A stretch of DNA of 32,421 nucleotides, taken from contig NZ_BMRI01000039.1 in assembly GCF_014648555.1 (NCBI RefSeq), forward strand, positions 21,089-53,509, given 5' to 3'. Below, piece by piece: positions 9,101 to 19,164 of the stretch (the stretch's first letter is position 1; every line of letters begins with the position of its first letter). The translations under genes were made by a program, and so were the position numbers. The notes under the pieces are model-generated. The model was not told the DNA's origin. It did no database searches and saw only the letters and a program-made list of their open reading frames with translations. The stretch is from Kitasatospora griseola (GTDB lineage Bacteria; Actinomycetota; Actinomycetes; Streptomycetales; Streptomycetaceae).

Positions 9101-9681
9101 GCCGGGACGTCGACGGACAGCGGGACGGCCGCCACCCCGGACCCGCCGGCGGTACGCACCCGGGGTGCGACGACGGCCAGCACGGCCCCGGTGTCCGGGT
9201 CGAGGACGGGCGCGCCGGCCACCGGCGCCGCGGGGAGGTCGAGCAGCAGCACGCCCGGGACCGTCCGGGTCTGCGCGCCGTCCCCGCAGCGGCCGTTCTC
9301 CCGGCCGAGCAGGCCGCCGCGGGCCAGCGCGGGCGTGCCGTCCTCGCGGCGCTGGTGCGGCACCACGACGGGGCCGCCGACCTCGCCGCGCCCGATCGGC
9401 AGCGCACGGCCCGGCACGCCGCCGACCGCCGTGGTCCGCAGCAGCGCCAGGCCGCGCTCCGGCAGCAGGTCGACGCTCTCCGGCCCGAGCACCCTGGACT
9501 GGCCGCCCGGGGTGTGCAGTACCAGCCTGGGCAGGCCCGCCACCGCCTCGTGCGCGGTCACCACCGTGCCATGCCGGTCGGCGACGAACCCGAGCCCGCA
9601 CAGCCGGCCCTGCACGTCCCGGATGCGCAGCAGCCCGTGCGCCGGGTCTCCCGCGAAGCCGGCGCTCGCGCCCTCGCCCAT
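6190..9681 (-). CDS. Large protein with degenerate trypsin-like domain and NACHT/STAND-type NTPase
   Basis: The 1163-aa product starts at ATG 9681. Residues 1 to about 200 read as a trypsin-like serine protease fold: GFVADRHGTVVTAHEAV holds the expected catalytic His (H44), but the acidic position (normally DLALL) is Gly77 in RGLALL, and the serine position (normally GSPV) is Ala157 in VAGAPVLDPDTGAV. The protease is therefore probably inactive. A P-loop NTPase follows, with Walker A GEAGSGRTT near residue 265 and Walker B LLVVLDGPEE near 345, as in NACHT/STAND proteins. The remaining 700 or so residues are Leu/Ala/Arg-rich helices, likely a repeat-type sensor scaffold, interrupted near 7459-7521 by a Gly/Pro/Ser linker. 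There are no membrane segments. Related protease-NTPase fusions are known in bacterial immunity and signalling, but a role here is inference. Confidence 0.78.
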   Translation of the reverse strand: MGEGASAGFAGDPAHGLLRIRDVQGRLCGLGFVADRHGTVVTAHEAVAGLPRLVLHTPGGQSRVLGPESVDLLPERGLALLRTTAVGGVPGRALPIGRGEVGGPVVVPHQRREDGTPALARGGLLGRENGRCGDGAQTRTVPGVLLLDLPAAPVAGAPVLDPDTGAVLAVVAPRVRTAGGSGVAAVPLSVDVPAGDGPLGLLLARNASGVPAFGRALNLAGGLRLTAAQLDAATAGPGRITELAADRVDRPDGLSGEEPQDTLTVLLGEAGSGRTTELAALVVRRAGAAEPLPTLWLRGADLALGDRALGDTLHRRLVAAARQLGVPEVGPAELAERCADGGRPLLVVLDGPEEAPLALSARWLTGALEWLGAHRARALVACRPDGWQQLGPWRSAARALWLGPLTDDAAARAGRRYGLPEPFLGPADRGHPLALRLAGDLRGAGVHGPVADRGELFDGWLDLACLTVARRIAPVPGGQRRHRRGGPVPPGEDAKQLRRLAVVVAGRLHEAARLMLGAGDGALPAAEFDRLFPAAGGWARAVREEHLLVPAGAGHRAAHEEWGEWLQSLHLDLDAALRLLLAEEDATADAPGDPTARNVLPPAAGGVKGRQGAVGRARVGVVAGALRRVGAARGAGALDGWLHRIRLALERAEPGGDPDWWAGRLLAAGIAGSPEPGAHRELLESLAARAGRDERFGPAFWVALPLPAADRVALLGRLAGDPSSPGGDPSSPGGDPSGSGGPGSPSGRGGRAEAVREAVAELLAADPHTVLPLLCGWYEHAGPATADLADALLFEHRALALDELTEALVAAAHPRADALLGRLAEREPSALCRAVDRWSHDPRPERHVAAAVHALRTAPHAGGSGAQLLRLAAGTLLARDDEPALHGAALALLVRDPQTRAEHLPAALAGYRAGDPFLTEEVLGDLVEEYPEEVVAAVRDRSRLPGARAGDGLRAFDRAADPAVVRSGVLLAAELLRERPERAGQIADHLDRLLDAGRDGRPLLPAVLAAGPAARARFAPVLAAPGTGRGGLLDALLAAERDPKVLGAVVEALAARHAGHPPSRVRELLRRIAGGWPGADAVLVRCAGRWAGFARLLADWPADAAPPPAGPRLTRMRTLTAAGRDPQYAAAEAERQVDRPGGRLTGHTGGLPVPGQGRSHGTL
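7459..7521 (-). repeat. Three 21-bp tandem repeats within the NACHT-type gene
   Basis: Units at 7480-7500 and 7501-7521 are identical 21-mers. The unit at 7459-7479 differs at three positions. Being seven codons long they keep the frame and encode a GDPSSPG-type linker. Slippage would change linker length without frameshift. Confidence 0.85.
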
Positions 9682-9880
9682 CCCGCCGGTCCTCCCTCCG
9701 CTCTGCGGCCGCTGTTCCGGCCGCCGGTCAGCCTGCCCCCCACCAGCCCCACAGCACCCCGCGCGCCCCGCTCACCACACCCGTTCACCTCGCGCGCCCC
9801 CGGCGACACGCCGCGCACCGCCCCGGCCGCCCCCGGAAAACCGGTGGGCCGGGCGGGCGGCGGTCTGCCAGCATCCGGGC

Positions 9881-10390
9881 ATGGACGTCCGCCTCGATCC
9901 CTGGTCCGACTCCCGCTTCGCCCTGCTGGAGCGCATCAACACCCCGCTGATGCGCCGTCATGTCGGCGGCCCGGAGACCCCGGAGCAGCTGCTGCACCGC
10001 CACCGCCGCTACCTCGAACTCCCGGCGCTGGGCGGCGTCATGTACGCGGTGCTGGCCGACGGCGCCCCCGCCGGTTCGATCGCCTACCACCGGCGCGACT
10101 GGCAGGGCGAGGAGATCTACGAGACCGGCTGGAACGTCCTGCCCGAGTTCCAGGGCCGCGGCCTGGCGCTCGCCGCCGGCCGCCTGATGCTCACCGCCCT
10201 GCGCGAGGCGACCGCCGCGGACCGCACCGCCCCCGGCGCCCTGCACGCCTTCCCGGCCACCGACAACGCCCCCTCCAACGCCCTGTGCGCCCGCCTCGGC
10301 TTCACCGACGCGGGCCCGTGCGAGTTCGAGTACCCCCGGGGTTCGGGGCGGTTCCTGCACAGCAACGACTGGCGCCTCGCCCTGCGCTGA
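9881..10390 (+). CDS. GNAT-family N-acetyltransferase
   Basis: The 169-aa protein begins MDVRLDPWSDSRFALLERIN and has the GNAT fold signature: ETGWNVLPEFQGRGLALAAG contains the acetyl-CoA-binding motif QGRGLA, and FPATDNAPSNALCARLGFTD is the typical C-terminal motif. The substrate cannot be told. No ribosome binding site precedes ATG 9881. Instead CAGCAT at 9869-9874 lies six bases before it, a -10-like element that suggests a leaderless transcript. The gene is divergent from the NACHT-type gene (200-base gap, no other feature seen) and is followed by a hairpin terminator. Confidence 0.85.
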   Translation: MDVRLDPWSDSRFALLERINTPLMRRHVGGPETPEQLLHRHRRYLELPALGGVMYAVLADGAPAGSIAYHRRDWQGEEIYETGWNVLPEFQGRGLALAAGRLMLTALREATAADRTAPGALHAFPATDNAPSNALCARLGFTDAGPCEFEYPRGSGRFLHSNDWRLALR

Positions 10391-10396
10391 GACGCC

Positions 10397-10435
10397 GAAC
10401 GGCCCCGGCGGAGAAGCTCTCCACCGGGGCCGTTC
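10397..10435. terminator. Hairpin terminator after the GNAT gene, shared with convergent truB
   Basis: A 17-bp stem (10397-10413 with 10419-10435) with one mismatch surrounds the loop AAGCT. It begins 7 bases after the GNAT stop. On the minus strand truB ends at 10593, so the hairpin could also end that transcript. The 157 bases between hairpin and truB hold nothing I can identify. Confidence 0.8.
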
Positions 10436-10592
10436 ACCGACTGTCGGAACTCCGCGCGGGCCGGCCTTCCGCCGCCGCGACGCCACCACCAGCCCACCGC
10501 CGAGCGCCACCGCAGCCACCCCGACCGGGCGACCACAAACGCCTCGTCACCCCCATCGGTCGACAGAATCGCGCACGCGTTCCGACCGTCGG

Positions 10593-11498
10593 TCAGCCCA
10601 CGAACACCGCGACCGGCTTGGCCTTCCCGGCGTGCTCCTCCACCAGCGCCAGGAACCGTCCGTCCGGGTCGAAGACCGCGATCGGGCCGTCCACGCCGAG
10701 GCCGGGAGCGGGCAGTCGCATGCCGTTGGAGAGCAGCTTGGCCTGCTCGGCGTCGATGTCCCAGCGCGGGAACGCGGCCGCGGCGGCGTCGGCGATCGGC
10801 AGGACGTCGAGCTTCTCCTCCAACTGCTCCAGGGTGTGCGCGGATTCGACCGAGTAGGGGCCGACCTTGGTGCGGCGCAGCATGGTCAGGTGGCCGCCGA
10901 CGCCGAGCGCGGCGCCCAGGTCGCGGGCGAGTGCGCGGATGTAGGTGCCGGAGGAGCACTCCACGGTCACGTCGAGGTCGAGCACCGGCGTGCCGTCCTC
11001 GGCGACCGCCGGGCGCACCTGGTGCACCGTGAAGGAGTGCACGGTGGTCGGCCGGGCGGCGAGTTCGAAGTCCTCGCCCTCGCGGACCCGGGCGTACGAG
11101 CGCTTGCCGTCGATCTTGATGGCGCTGACCTTGGACGGCACCTGCATGATCTCGCCGGTGAGCTTCGCGATCTCGGCGTCGATCGCCTCCCGCGCCACCG
11201 CGTCGGCCGGGGCGGAGGTGGTGATCTCGCCCTCCCGGTCGTCGGTGACGGTGGTCTGGCCGAGCCGGATGGTGGCGTCGTACGTCTTCGCGGTGAGCAT
11301 CAGGTGCCCGAGCAGCCGGGTGGCCCGCTCGACGCCGATCACCAGCACGCCGGTGGCCATCGGGTCGAGGGTGCCGGCGTGCCCGACCTTGCGGGTGCCG
11401 GCCAGCCAGCGGAGCTTGGCCACCACGCCGTGCGAGGTGATGCCTTCCGGCTTGTCCACGATGACCAGCCCGTCGGGGCCCGTCCCTTTACGCTTCAT
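10593..11498 (-). CDS. truB: tRNA pseudouridine(55) synthase TruB
   Basis: TruB makes the universal pseudouridine at position 55 of the tRNA T-loop. The 301-aa sequence starts MKRKGTGPDGLVIVDKPEGI and carries the catalytic GHAGTLDPMATGVL, with the nucleophilic aspartate at residue 45, as well as KTYDATIRLGQTT and the later CSSGTYIRALARDLG motif. The C-terminal domain ends with LVEEHAGKAKPVAVFVG. ATG 11498 has only a weak AGAGCG before it. The gene follows nrnA by 61 bases on the same strand and is the last gene of the rbfA-nrnA-truB run. Confidence 0.96.
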   Translation of the reverse strand: MKRKGTGPDGLVIVDKPEGITSHGVVAKLRWLAGTRKVGHAGTLDPMATGVLVIGVERATRLLGHLMLTAKTYDATIRLGQTTVTDDREGEITTSAPADAVAREAIDAEIAKLTGEIMQVPSKVSAIKIDGKRSYARVREGEDFELAARPTTVHSFTVHQVRPAVAEDGTPVLDLDVTVECSSGTYIRALARDLGAALGVGGHLTMLRRTKVGPYSVESAHTLEQLEEKLDVLPIADAAAAAFPRWDIDAEQAKLLSNGMRLPAPGLGVDGPIAVFDPDGRFLALVEEHAGKAKPVAVFVG

Positions 11499-11559
11499 CG
11501 CTCTATCGTTTCATTCCCTGCGTCGCCGCTGCCGCGGCCGTCCACCGAACCGGACGAGC

Positions 11560-12687
11560 CTAGCGCGCGCTTTCTTCCGCCAACGCCACCCGGAACCGCT
11601 CGACGGTCTCCGGCACCCCGGCCCGGGCGGAGAACCCGGCCGCGAAGACGTGCCCGCCGCCGTCCAGCCGGGCGCACGCCGCGGCCACGTCGACCGCGCC
11701 CCGGGAGCGGCAGGAGCCGCGCAGGGTGCCGTCCGGGTCCTGCTTGAGCACCAGCGCGACGTCCGCCTCGGCGGGCTTGCGCAGCACGTCGATCAGGCCC
11801 TCGATCTCCTCCACGGTGACGCCGAACAGCGCCAGGTCCTGGTACGGCACCCAGGTCCACACCAGCCCGTGCCCGCCGGCCTGCTCGGGCTCGAACACGG
11901 CGCGTTCCAGCGCCCCGGCGAGCACCTTCAGGTAGCCGAACGAGGTGGTGTCCCACAGTTGACGGGAGATCAGGTCGTGCCGGATCCCGGTGGCCAGCAT
12001 CCGCCCGGCCATCTCGTGGGTGGCGGGCGTGGTGGCCCGGTACTTGAACGAGCCGGTGTCGGTGGCGATCCCGGTGTACAGGCAGGTCGCGATCGGCTGG
12101 TCCAGCGGAATGCGCAGCCGGCGCAGCAGTTCGTCGACCAGCACGGCGGTGGCGGGCGCGGACGGGTCGATCAGCCGGACGTCGCCGAAGCCCGGGTTGG
12201 AGGCGTGGTGGTCGAAGACCACCAGCGCGCCGGCCGCGAAGGCCTTGTCGCGCAGCAGGCCGAGCCGTTCCTCGGAGGCGGCGTCGAAGGCCAGCACCAG
12301 CGCGGGCGCGGCGGGCACCGCGGCGGCCGGGACGATCAGGTCCTGCCCGGGCAGGAAGGACAGCGATTCGGGGATGATCTGCGGGTCCTCGCCGAAGGAC
12401 ACCCGCACCCGTTTTCCGAGACCGCGCAGCGCCTGCCCGGCGGCCAGCGCGGAGCCCAGCGCGTCGCCGTCCGGGCAGATGTGGCAGATCAGGTCGATCT
12501 CGTCGGCGCCCGCGATCAGTTCGAGGGCGCGTTCCCACGCGGCCTCGAACCGGTCGTCGCCCTGCGCCCCTGGTTCGGGCGACGACCCGCTGCGCGGGCC
12601 CGGAAGCACCGCGAGGGCGGTCTCCACCTCAACAGTGGAGACCGCCCCCGCGGCGCCGGACTCGGCCGGCTTCCCGGCCGTGGTCAC
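11560..12687 (-). CDS. nrnA: DHH/DHHA1 phosphoesterase, NrnA-type bifunctional oligoribonuclease and pAp phosphatase
   Basis: NrnA-type enzymes degrade short RNA oligomers and dephosphorylate 3'-phosphoadenosine 5'-phosphate. The 375-aa protein has an Ala/Gly-rich N-terminal extension of about 45 residues, then the DHH domain with HICPDGDALGSALA, LVLAFDAAS, the signature VFDHHAS near residue 157, and IATDTGSFKY, followed by the DHHA1 domain ending in GGGHVFAAGF. GTG 12687 overlaps the rbfA stop by four bases (GTGA), indicating coupling. In mycobacteria the homologue also follows rbfA. The N-terminal extension could mean that the true start is internal, but the overlap favours this one. Confidence 0.9.
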   Translation of the reverse strand: MTTAGKPAESGAAGAVSTVEVETALAVLPGPRSGSSPEPGAQGDDRFEAAWERALELIAGADEIDLICHICPDGDALGSALAAGQALRGLGKRVRVSFGEDPQIIPESLSFLPGQDLIVPAAAVPAAPALVLAFDAASEERLGLLRDKAFAAGALVVFDHHASNPGFGDVRLIDPSAPATAVLVDELLRRLRIPLDQPIATCLYTGIATDTGSFKYRATTPATHEMAGRMLATGIRHDLISRQLWDTTSFGYLKVLAGALERAVFEPEQAGGHGLVWTWVPYQDLALFGVTVEEIEGLIDVLRKPAEADVALVLKQDPDGTLRGSCRSRGAVDVAAACARLDGGGHVFAAGFSARAGVPETVERFRVALAEESAR

Positions 12688-13121
12688 TCGTCCTCGTCGT
12701 CGTCGCGGGCCGCCTTGTACGGGTCGGCCTCGCCGGCGTAGGCGGCCCCGGCGGCCGCGGTGCGGACCGCGGCATCGGAGACCCGGGCCTTGTCCAGCAG
12801 GTCGTCGATGTTCCGGGCGTTGTCCGGAAGCGCGTCGGCGACGAAGGTCAGGGTCGGCGTGAACCGCACCCCGGTCTGCTTGCCGACCTCGGAGCGCAGG
12901 ATGCCCTTGGCGCTCTCCAGCGCGGCCGCGCTGGACTCGCGTTCGGTCTCGTCGCCGTAGACGGTGTAGAAGACGGTGGCCTCGCGCAGGTCACCCGTCA
13001 CCCGGGCGTCCGTGATGGTGACGTACCCGAGTCGCGGGTCCTTGATCCGGCGCTGCAGGGTCTCCGCCACGACCACCTGAATGCGGTCGGCGAGCTTGCG
13101 CGCCCTTGCGGTGTCGGTCAC
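12684..13121 (-). CDS. rbfA: 30S ribosome-binding factor RbfA
   Basis: RbfA binds the 30S subunit and helps 16S rRNA 5'-end maturation and cold adaptation. The 145-aa protein shows ARKLADRIQVVVAETLQRRI, KDPRLGYVTITDARVTGDLR and TPTLTFVADALPDNARNIDD, all standard for the family's single KH-like domain. A C-terminal extension of about 30 residues ends in an acidic tail (DDDEDE). The start is GTG 13121, preceded by AGGAGG and a nearer AAGG. The stop overlaps the nrnA start. Confidence 0.95.
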   Translation of the reverse strand: MTDTARARKLADRIQVVVAETLQRRIKDPRLGYVTITDARVTGDLREATVFYTVYGDETERESSAAALESAKGILRSEVGKQTGVRFTPTLTFVADALPDNARNIDDLLDKARVSDAAVRTAAAGAAYAGEADPYKAARDDDEDE

Positions 13122-13155
13122 GTTGCCTTGCCTCCTCGTGCAGTAGGCGCGGTAC

Positions 13156-13177
13156 CCGGGTCATGACCTCGACCCGG
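13156..13177 (-). promoter_or_regulatory. Hairpin in the leader between ylxP and rbfA
   Basis: CCGGGTC (13156-13162) and GACCCGG (13171-13177) form a perfect 7-bp stem with an 8-base loop, 35 bases upstream of the rbfA start. It lies in a 145-base gap between the DUF503 stop and rbfA. It could be a weak terminator, processing site or leader structure; no more can be said. Confidence 0.35.
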
Positions 13178-13266
13178 TGGGGCCCTCTCCCCAACGTACC
13201 CGCCCGCGCCCAGCCTTGTGGGCGCTCTCGGTTCGGTGCGGGTGTGACGGTGGTGACGCCCGCAGG

Positions 13267-13563
13267 TCATTCGTCGTCGTCGTGGTGGTGCCGTCTCCTC
13301 GCGGAGAGCAGCATCACCTCGGGGCGGCCGGCGACGAGCCGCTCACAGCTGTCCAGGATCTCGTTGACGTACCCGGCGTCGCCGGACACCACCGCACAGC
13401 CGATCTCGGCCCTGCGGTGCAGATCCTGGTTCCCGACCTCTGCGGCGCACACGCTGTACTTGCGCTGCAGTTCGGCCACGATGGGCCGAACGATCGACCG
13501 TTTCTCCTTCAGTGAGTGCACGTCGCCGAGGAGCAGGTCGAAAGTGAGAGTTCCTACATACAT
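13267..13563 (-). CDS. ylxP: DUF503 family protein YlxP
   Basis: YlxP-like proteins are small and sit between infB and rbfA in many Gram-positive genomes, with a suspected but ill-defined role in ribosome biogenesis. The 98-aa product is MYVGTLTFDLLLGDVHSLKE followed by KRSIVRPIVAELQRKY and AEVGNQDLHRRAEIGCAVVS, the full DUF503 pattern. An upstream in-frame extension to 13659 is possible, but it would cross the infB terminator and is not family-like, so I start at ATG 13563. The C-terminus is unusual: RRRHHHDDDE, encoded by GTC/GTG trinucleotide runs on the complementary strand. The gene is co-directional with infB but separated from it by a strong hairpin. Confidence 0.9.
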   Translation of the reverse strand: MYVGTLTFDLLLGDVHSLKEKRSIVRPIVAELQRKYSVCAAEVGNQDLHRRAEIGCAVVSGDAGYVNEILDSCERLVAGRPEVMLLSARRRHHHDDDE

Positions 13564-13631
13564 GCAGTGACAGGCCTGGCCGGCCTGAGGGCCTCGAAGG
13601 ATTCCCGACAGCCAGGACCCTAACAGCGCGG

Positions 13632-13677
13632 CCGGGGTCGGTCGACGGGATAACTGCACCCCGTCGACCGACCCCGG
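13632..13677 (-). terminator. Strong hairpin terminator just after infB
   Basis: A perfect 18-bp stem (13632-13649 with 13660-13677) with the 10-base loop ATAACTGCAC begins about 10 bases past the infB stop. It divides the rimP-nusA-ylxR-infB part from ylxP-rbfA-nrnA-truB, so ylxP probably needs its own promoter or depends on read-through. No convincing promoter was seen in 13564-13631. Confidence 0.85.
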
Positions 13678-13687
13678 TCAGCAGCCG

Positions 13688-16786
<3,099 letters not shown>

Positions 16787-16842
16787 TTCGCTCCTGTCTA
16801 TACGTCCGGGGTGTCGTCCGCCGGACTGTCGCTACTTCATGG

Positions 16843-16875
16843 GCGTACTCATCGCGTACTCATCGAGTGCTCATC
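16843..16875 (-). repeat. 11-bp tandem repeats forming overlapping mini-ORFs in the infB leader
   Basis: Three 11-bp units lie at 16843-16853, 16854-16864 and 16865-16875, the first two identical (GCGTACTCATC) and the third with two changes. Read in the infB direction each contains ATGA. Because 11 is not a multiple of three, each mini-ORF starts inside the stop of the previous one, giving MSTR, MSTR and MSTPMK, each followed by a stop codon. They end about 50 bases before the infB start. No strong ribosome binding site precedes them. Confidence 0.7.
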
Positions 16876-16975
16876 GCAATCTCGACCTACTTCCATCTCG
16901 CGAGGTACCTGACTGTGGCGCACGGCGATGTACCCACTGCCGTGCGCTGGTGCGTGTTGCCGGGCACGAGGCCCG

Positions 16976-17284
16976 TCAGCGGGCCGACTGACCGTCGGCC
17001 GGACTTGCTCCTGCCCCGACGTACTCCCGCAGGGCGCCGGGTTCGAGCGTGCCCTGGACCCGGAGGGCCCTCGGGAACGCCCGGCGGCGGACCGCGAGGT
17101 CGAGGCAGTTCGGTACGGGGTGCAGATACGCGCCCCGGCCCGGCAGTGTGCCGCGAGGATCGGGGACGCACTCGCCCTCGCCCGCCACGACACGCAGCAG
17201 CTCGTGCTTGGCCGCCCGCTTGCGGCAGCCCACGCAGGTGCGTTCAGGGCATGCACGGGCATGCGTCCGGCCAGACACGCTCAA
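16976..17284 (-). CDS. ylxR: YlxR family (DUF448) RNA-binding protein
   Basis: YlxR proteins are small basic proteins encoded between nusA and infB; a role in RNA binding or transcription control has been proposed. The 102-aa product holds RTCVGCRKRAAKHELLRVVA, the family's conserved cysteine motif, and PGRGAYLHPVPNCLDLAVRR. The start is TTG 17284 because GGAGGGG ends five bases before it. GTG 17278 (two codons later) gives the more usual VSGRTHARACPERTC start and is a close alternative. The ribosome binding site lies in a small potential hairpin (CCCT, loop TCGG, AGGG), which might limit translation. The gap to infB is 189 bases and includes the mini-ORF repeats. Confidence 0.9.
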   Translation of the reverse strand: MSVSGRTHARACPERTCVGCRKRAAKHELLRVVAGEGECVPDPRGTLPGRGAYLHPVPNCLDLAVRRRAFPRALRVQGTLEPGALREYVGAGASPADGQSAR

Positions 17285-17366
17285 GTCTACCCCTCCGAAG
17301 GGACTCGCCGCCGCCGAGTAGATCTCCGGAGGCTTGGGACAGCGCCCACTGCTGGGCGACGCTCGA

Positions 17367-18359
17367 TTACTGACCCTCGACCGGGGCCTCGGTGTCCGGG
17401 CGGATGTCGATCCGCCAGCCCGTCAGACGGGCGGCCAGGCGGGCGTTCTGACCCTCCTTGCCGATCGCCAGCGACAGCTGGTAGTCCGGCACGATCACCC
17501 GGGCCGACCGCTGGGCCAGGTCGACGATCTCCACCTTGGTCACCCGCGCGGGCGACAGGGCGGCGGCGACCATCTCGGCCGGGTCCTCGGACCAGTCGAC
17601 GATGTCGATCTTCTCGCCGTGCAGCTCGGCCATCACGCCGCGCACCCGCATGCCGTTCGGGCCGATGCAGGCGCCCTTGGCGTTCAGGCCCTGGCGGCGC
17701 GACCACACCGCGATCTTGGTGCGGTGGCCGGCCTCGCGGGCGATCGCCGCGATCTCCACCGAACCGTCCGCGATCTCCGGGACCTCCAGCGCGAACAGGC
17801 GCTTCACCAGGTTCGGGTGGGTCCGCGACAGGGTGACCGACGGGCCGCGCACACCGCGCCGCACGCCCACCACGTAGCACTTCAGCCGGGTGCCGTGCCG
17901 GTAGTCCTCGCCCGGGACCTGCTCCTGCGGCGGCAGGATGGCCTCCAGCTTGCCGATGTCGACCAGGATGTTCTTCGGGTCGTTGCCCTGCTGGACGACA
18001 CCGGTGACGATGTCGCCCTCCTTGCCGGCGTACTCGCCGAAGGTCTGGTCGTCCGCGGCGTCCCGCAGCCGCTGCAGGATGACCTGCTTGGCGGTGGACG
18101 CGGCGATCCGGCCGAACCCGCTCGGGGTGTCGTCGAACTCCTTGGGCTCCACGCCCTCGTCCAGCTCGGCCGCGTCCTCCAGGGCCCACACCGTCACGTG
18201 GCCGCTCTTGCGGTTCAGCTCCACCCGCGCCCGGCGGCGCGAGCCCTCGGTGCGGTGGTACGCGATGAGGAGGGCCGACTCGATCGACTCGACCAGCAGG
18301 TCGAACGGCACGCCCTTCTCGGTGACCAGCCCGCGCAGGGCACTCATGTCGATGTCCAC
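17367..18359 (-). CDS. nusA: Transcription termination/antitermination factor NusA
   Basis: NusA binds RNA polymerase and nascent RNA and modulates pausing, termination and antitermination. The 330-aa product begins at GTG 18359 (VDIDMSALRGLVTEKGVPFD), two bases after the rimP stop, with the ribosome binding site inside the rimP end. It has the N-terminal polymerase-binding domain, an S1 domain (GDIVTGVVQQGNDPKNILVD), and two KH domains with GxxG loops GPNGMR and GKEGQN near the end. It lacks the C-terminal acidic repeats found in enterobacterial NusA, which is normal for actinobacteria. Confidence 0.97.
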   Translation of the reverse strand: MDIDMSALRGLVTEKGVPFDLLVESIESALLIAYHRTEGSRRRARVELNRKSGHVTVWALEDAAELDEGVEPKEFDDTPSGFGRIAASTAKQVILQRLRDAADDQTFGEYAGKEGDIVTGVVQQGNDPKNILVDIGKLEAILPPQEQVPGEDYRHGTRLKCYVVGVRRGVRGPSVTLSRTHPNLVKRLFALEVPEIADGSVEIAAIAREAGHRTKIAVWSRRQGLNAKGACIGPNGMRVRGVMAELHGEKIDIVDWSEDPAEMVAAALSPARVTKVEIVDLAQRSARVIVPDYQLSLAIGKEGQNARLAARLTGWRIDIRPDTEAPVEGQ

Positions 18360-18361
18360 GA

Positions 18362-18904
18362 TTACGCCTCCTCTTCCTCTTCGTCCGTGTCCGCGATGTC
18401 GGCGGCGGCGTCGAGCAGTTCCTCGTCCTTGCGGTTGAACTCGACCTGCACCCGGGCCCGCGCGATCTCCGCGAACTCCAGTCGGCGCTCCTTGGGGCGG
18501 CCGCGCCCCTTCACCGGCTGCACCTCGACCAGCGCGCCGTCCTCGTCGCTCTCCAGCACCCGCGCGGTCAGTTCCGCGCCGTCCACCAGCTTGATCGCGG
18601 CCAGCCGACCGGTCGCCCGACGCCAGTGCCGCGGCTCGCTCAGCGGGCGCTCGGCGCCCGGCGAACCGACCTCCAGCAGATACGGGGCGTCGCCCATCAG
18701 GTTCGACTCGTCCAGCGCCTGGCCGACCAGGCGGGAGAACTCCGCGATCGCGTCCAGGTCGACGCCGCCGTCGGCGTCCACGTCGATCTGCACCTGGCGG
18801 CGGCTGCCGGCCTGGGTCACCTTGACCTCTTCGAGATCCAGCCCTGCCTCGGCGGCCAGCGGCTCCAGCAATGTGCGCAGCCGGTCAGTGGGGGTGGTGC
18901 TCAT
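18362..18904 (-). CDS. rimP: Ribosome maturation factor RimP
   Basis: RimP is needed for assembly of the 30S subunit. The 180-aa protein shows LLEPLAAEAGLDLEEVKVTQ, VQIDVDADGGVDLDAIAEFS and YLLEVGSPGAERPLSEPRHW, diagnostic for the family's N-terminal domain, followed by the Sm-like C-terminal domain and an acidic tail (TDEEEEEA). ATG 18904 has GAGGAGTCACCCGG before it. It is the first gene of the rimP-nusA-ylxR-infB run. Confidence 0.96.
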   Translation of the reverse strand: MSTTPTDRLRTLLEPLAAEAGLDLEEVKVTQAGSRRQVQIDVDADGGVDLDAIAEFSRLVGQALDESNLMGDAPYLLEVGSPGAERPLSEPRHWRRATGRLAAIKLVDGAELTARVLESDEDGALVEVQPVKGRGRPKERRLEFAEIARARVQVEFNRKDEELLDAAADIADTDEEEEEA

Positions 18905-18943
18905 CCGGGTGACTCCTCGGCCGCGTCTGCTGTTGTCGGAGGT

Positions 18944-18973
18944 GCTAACTCTTCGCGAAGCCTATCCGGTCAA
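18944..18973 (-). promoter_or_regulatory. Candidate promoter for the rimP-nusA-infB run
   Basis: On the minus strand TTGACC (complement of 18968-18973) is followed 18 bases later by GTTAGC (complement of 18944-18949), about 40 bases before the rimP start. A 10-bp palindrome, CTTCGCGAAG, lies at 18951-18960 between the two elements. The -10 match is poor, so this is a suggestion only. The rest of the 260-base divergent gap up to 19164 shows no other feature I can support. Confidence 0.3.
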
Positions 18974-19164
18974 CCCCCGAACCGCCGATTCCGACCCTCC
19001 TTCCAGCCCCCAGGGGGCCGGGCGGTACCCCCGGCCGGGCCACCCCGATGCGACCAACGTCACAGCCACCCGGTACCGTCCAAGCTCCCGCCGGGAGCGC
19101 CCGGCTCCGGTCATGATTCTCCCGATGGCGGCCGCCCGGCCCCCACGAACACGCTGGAGTGCCG

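Noticed and set aside
4691..9601. A very long minus-strand open frame (about 1636 codons) spanning ribF and the NACHT-type gene.
   Set aside because: It is an Arg/Gly/Pro-rich shadow frame caused by high GC content, and the true genes are in another frame with recognisable motifs.
9785..10519. A minus-strand frame with a hydrophobic start (AAVALGGGLVVASRRRK).
   Set aside because: It runs through the GNAT terminator and antisense to the GNAT gene with no stop after the hydrophobic part, so it is a shadow.
6202..10857. A long plus-strand open frame of about 1551 codons opposite the NACHT-type gene.
   Set aside because: It is antisense to a coherent protein, has low-complexity composition and shows no domain.
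16849..17262. A minus-strand frame of 137 codons overlapping ylxR.
   Set aside because: It is out of frame with ylxR and has no family motif; only its last codons are of interest in the infB leader.
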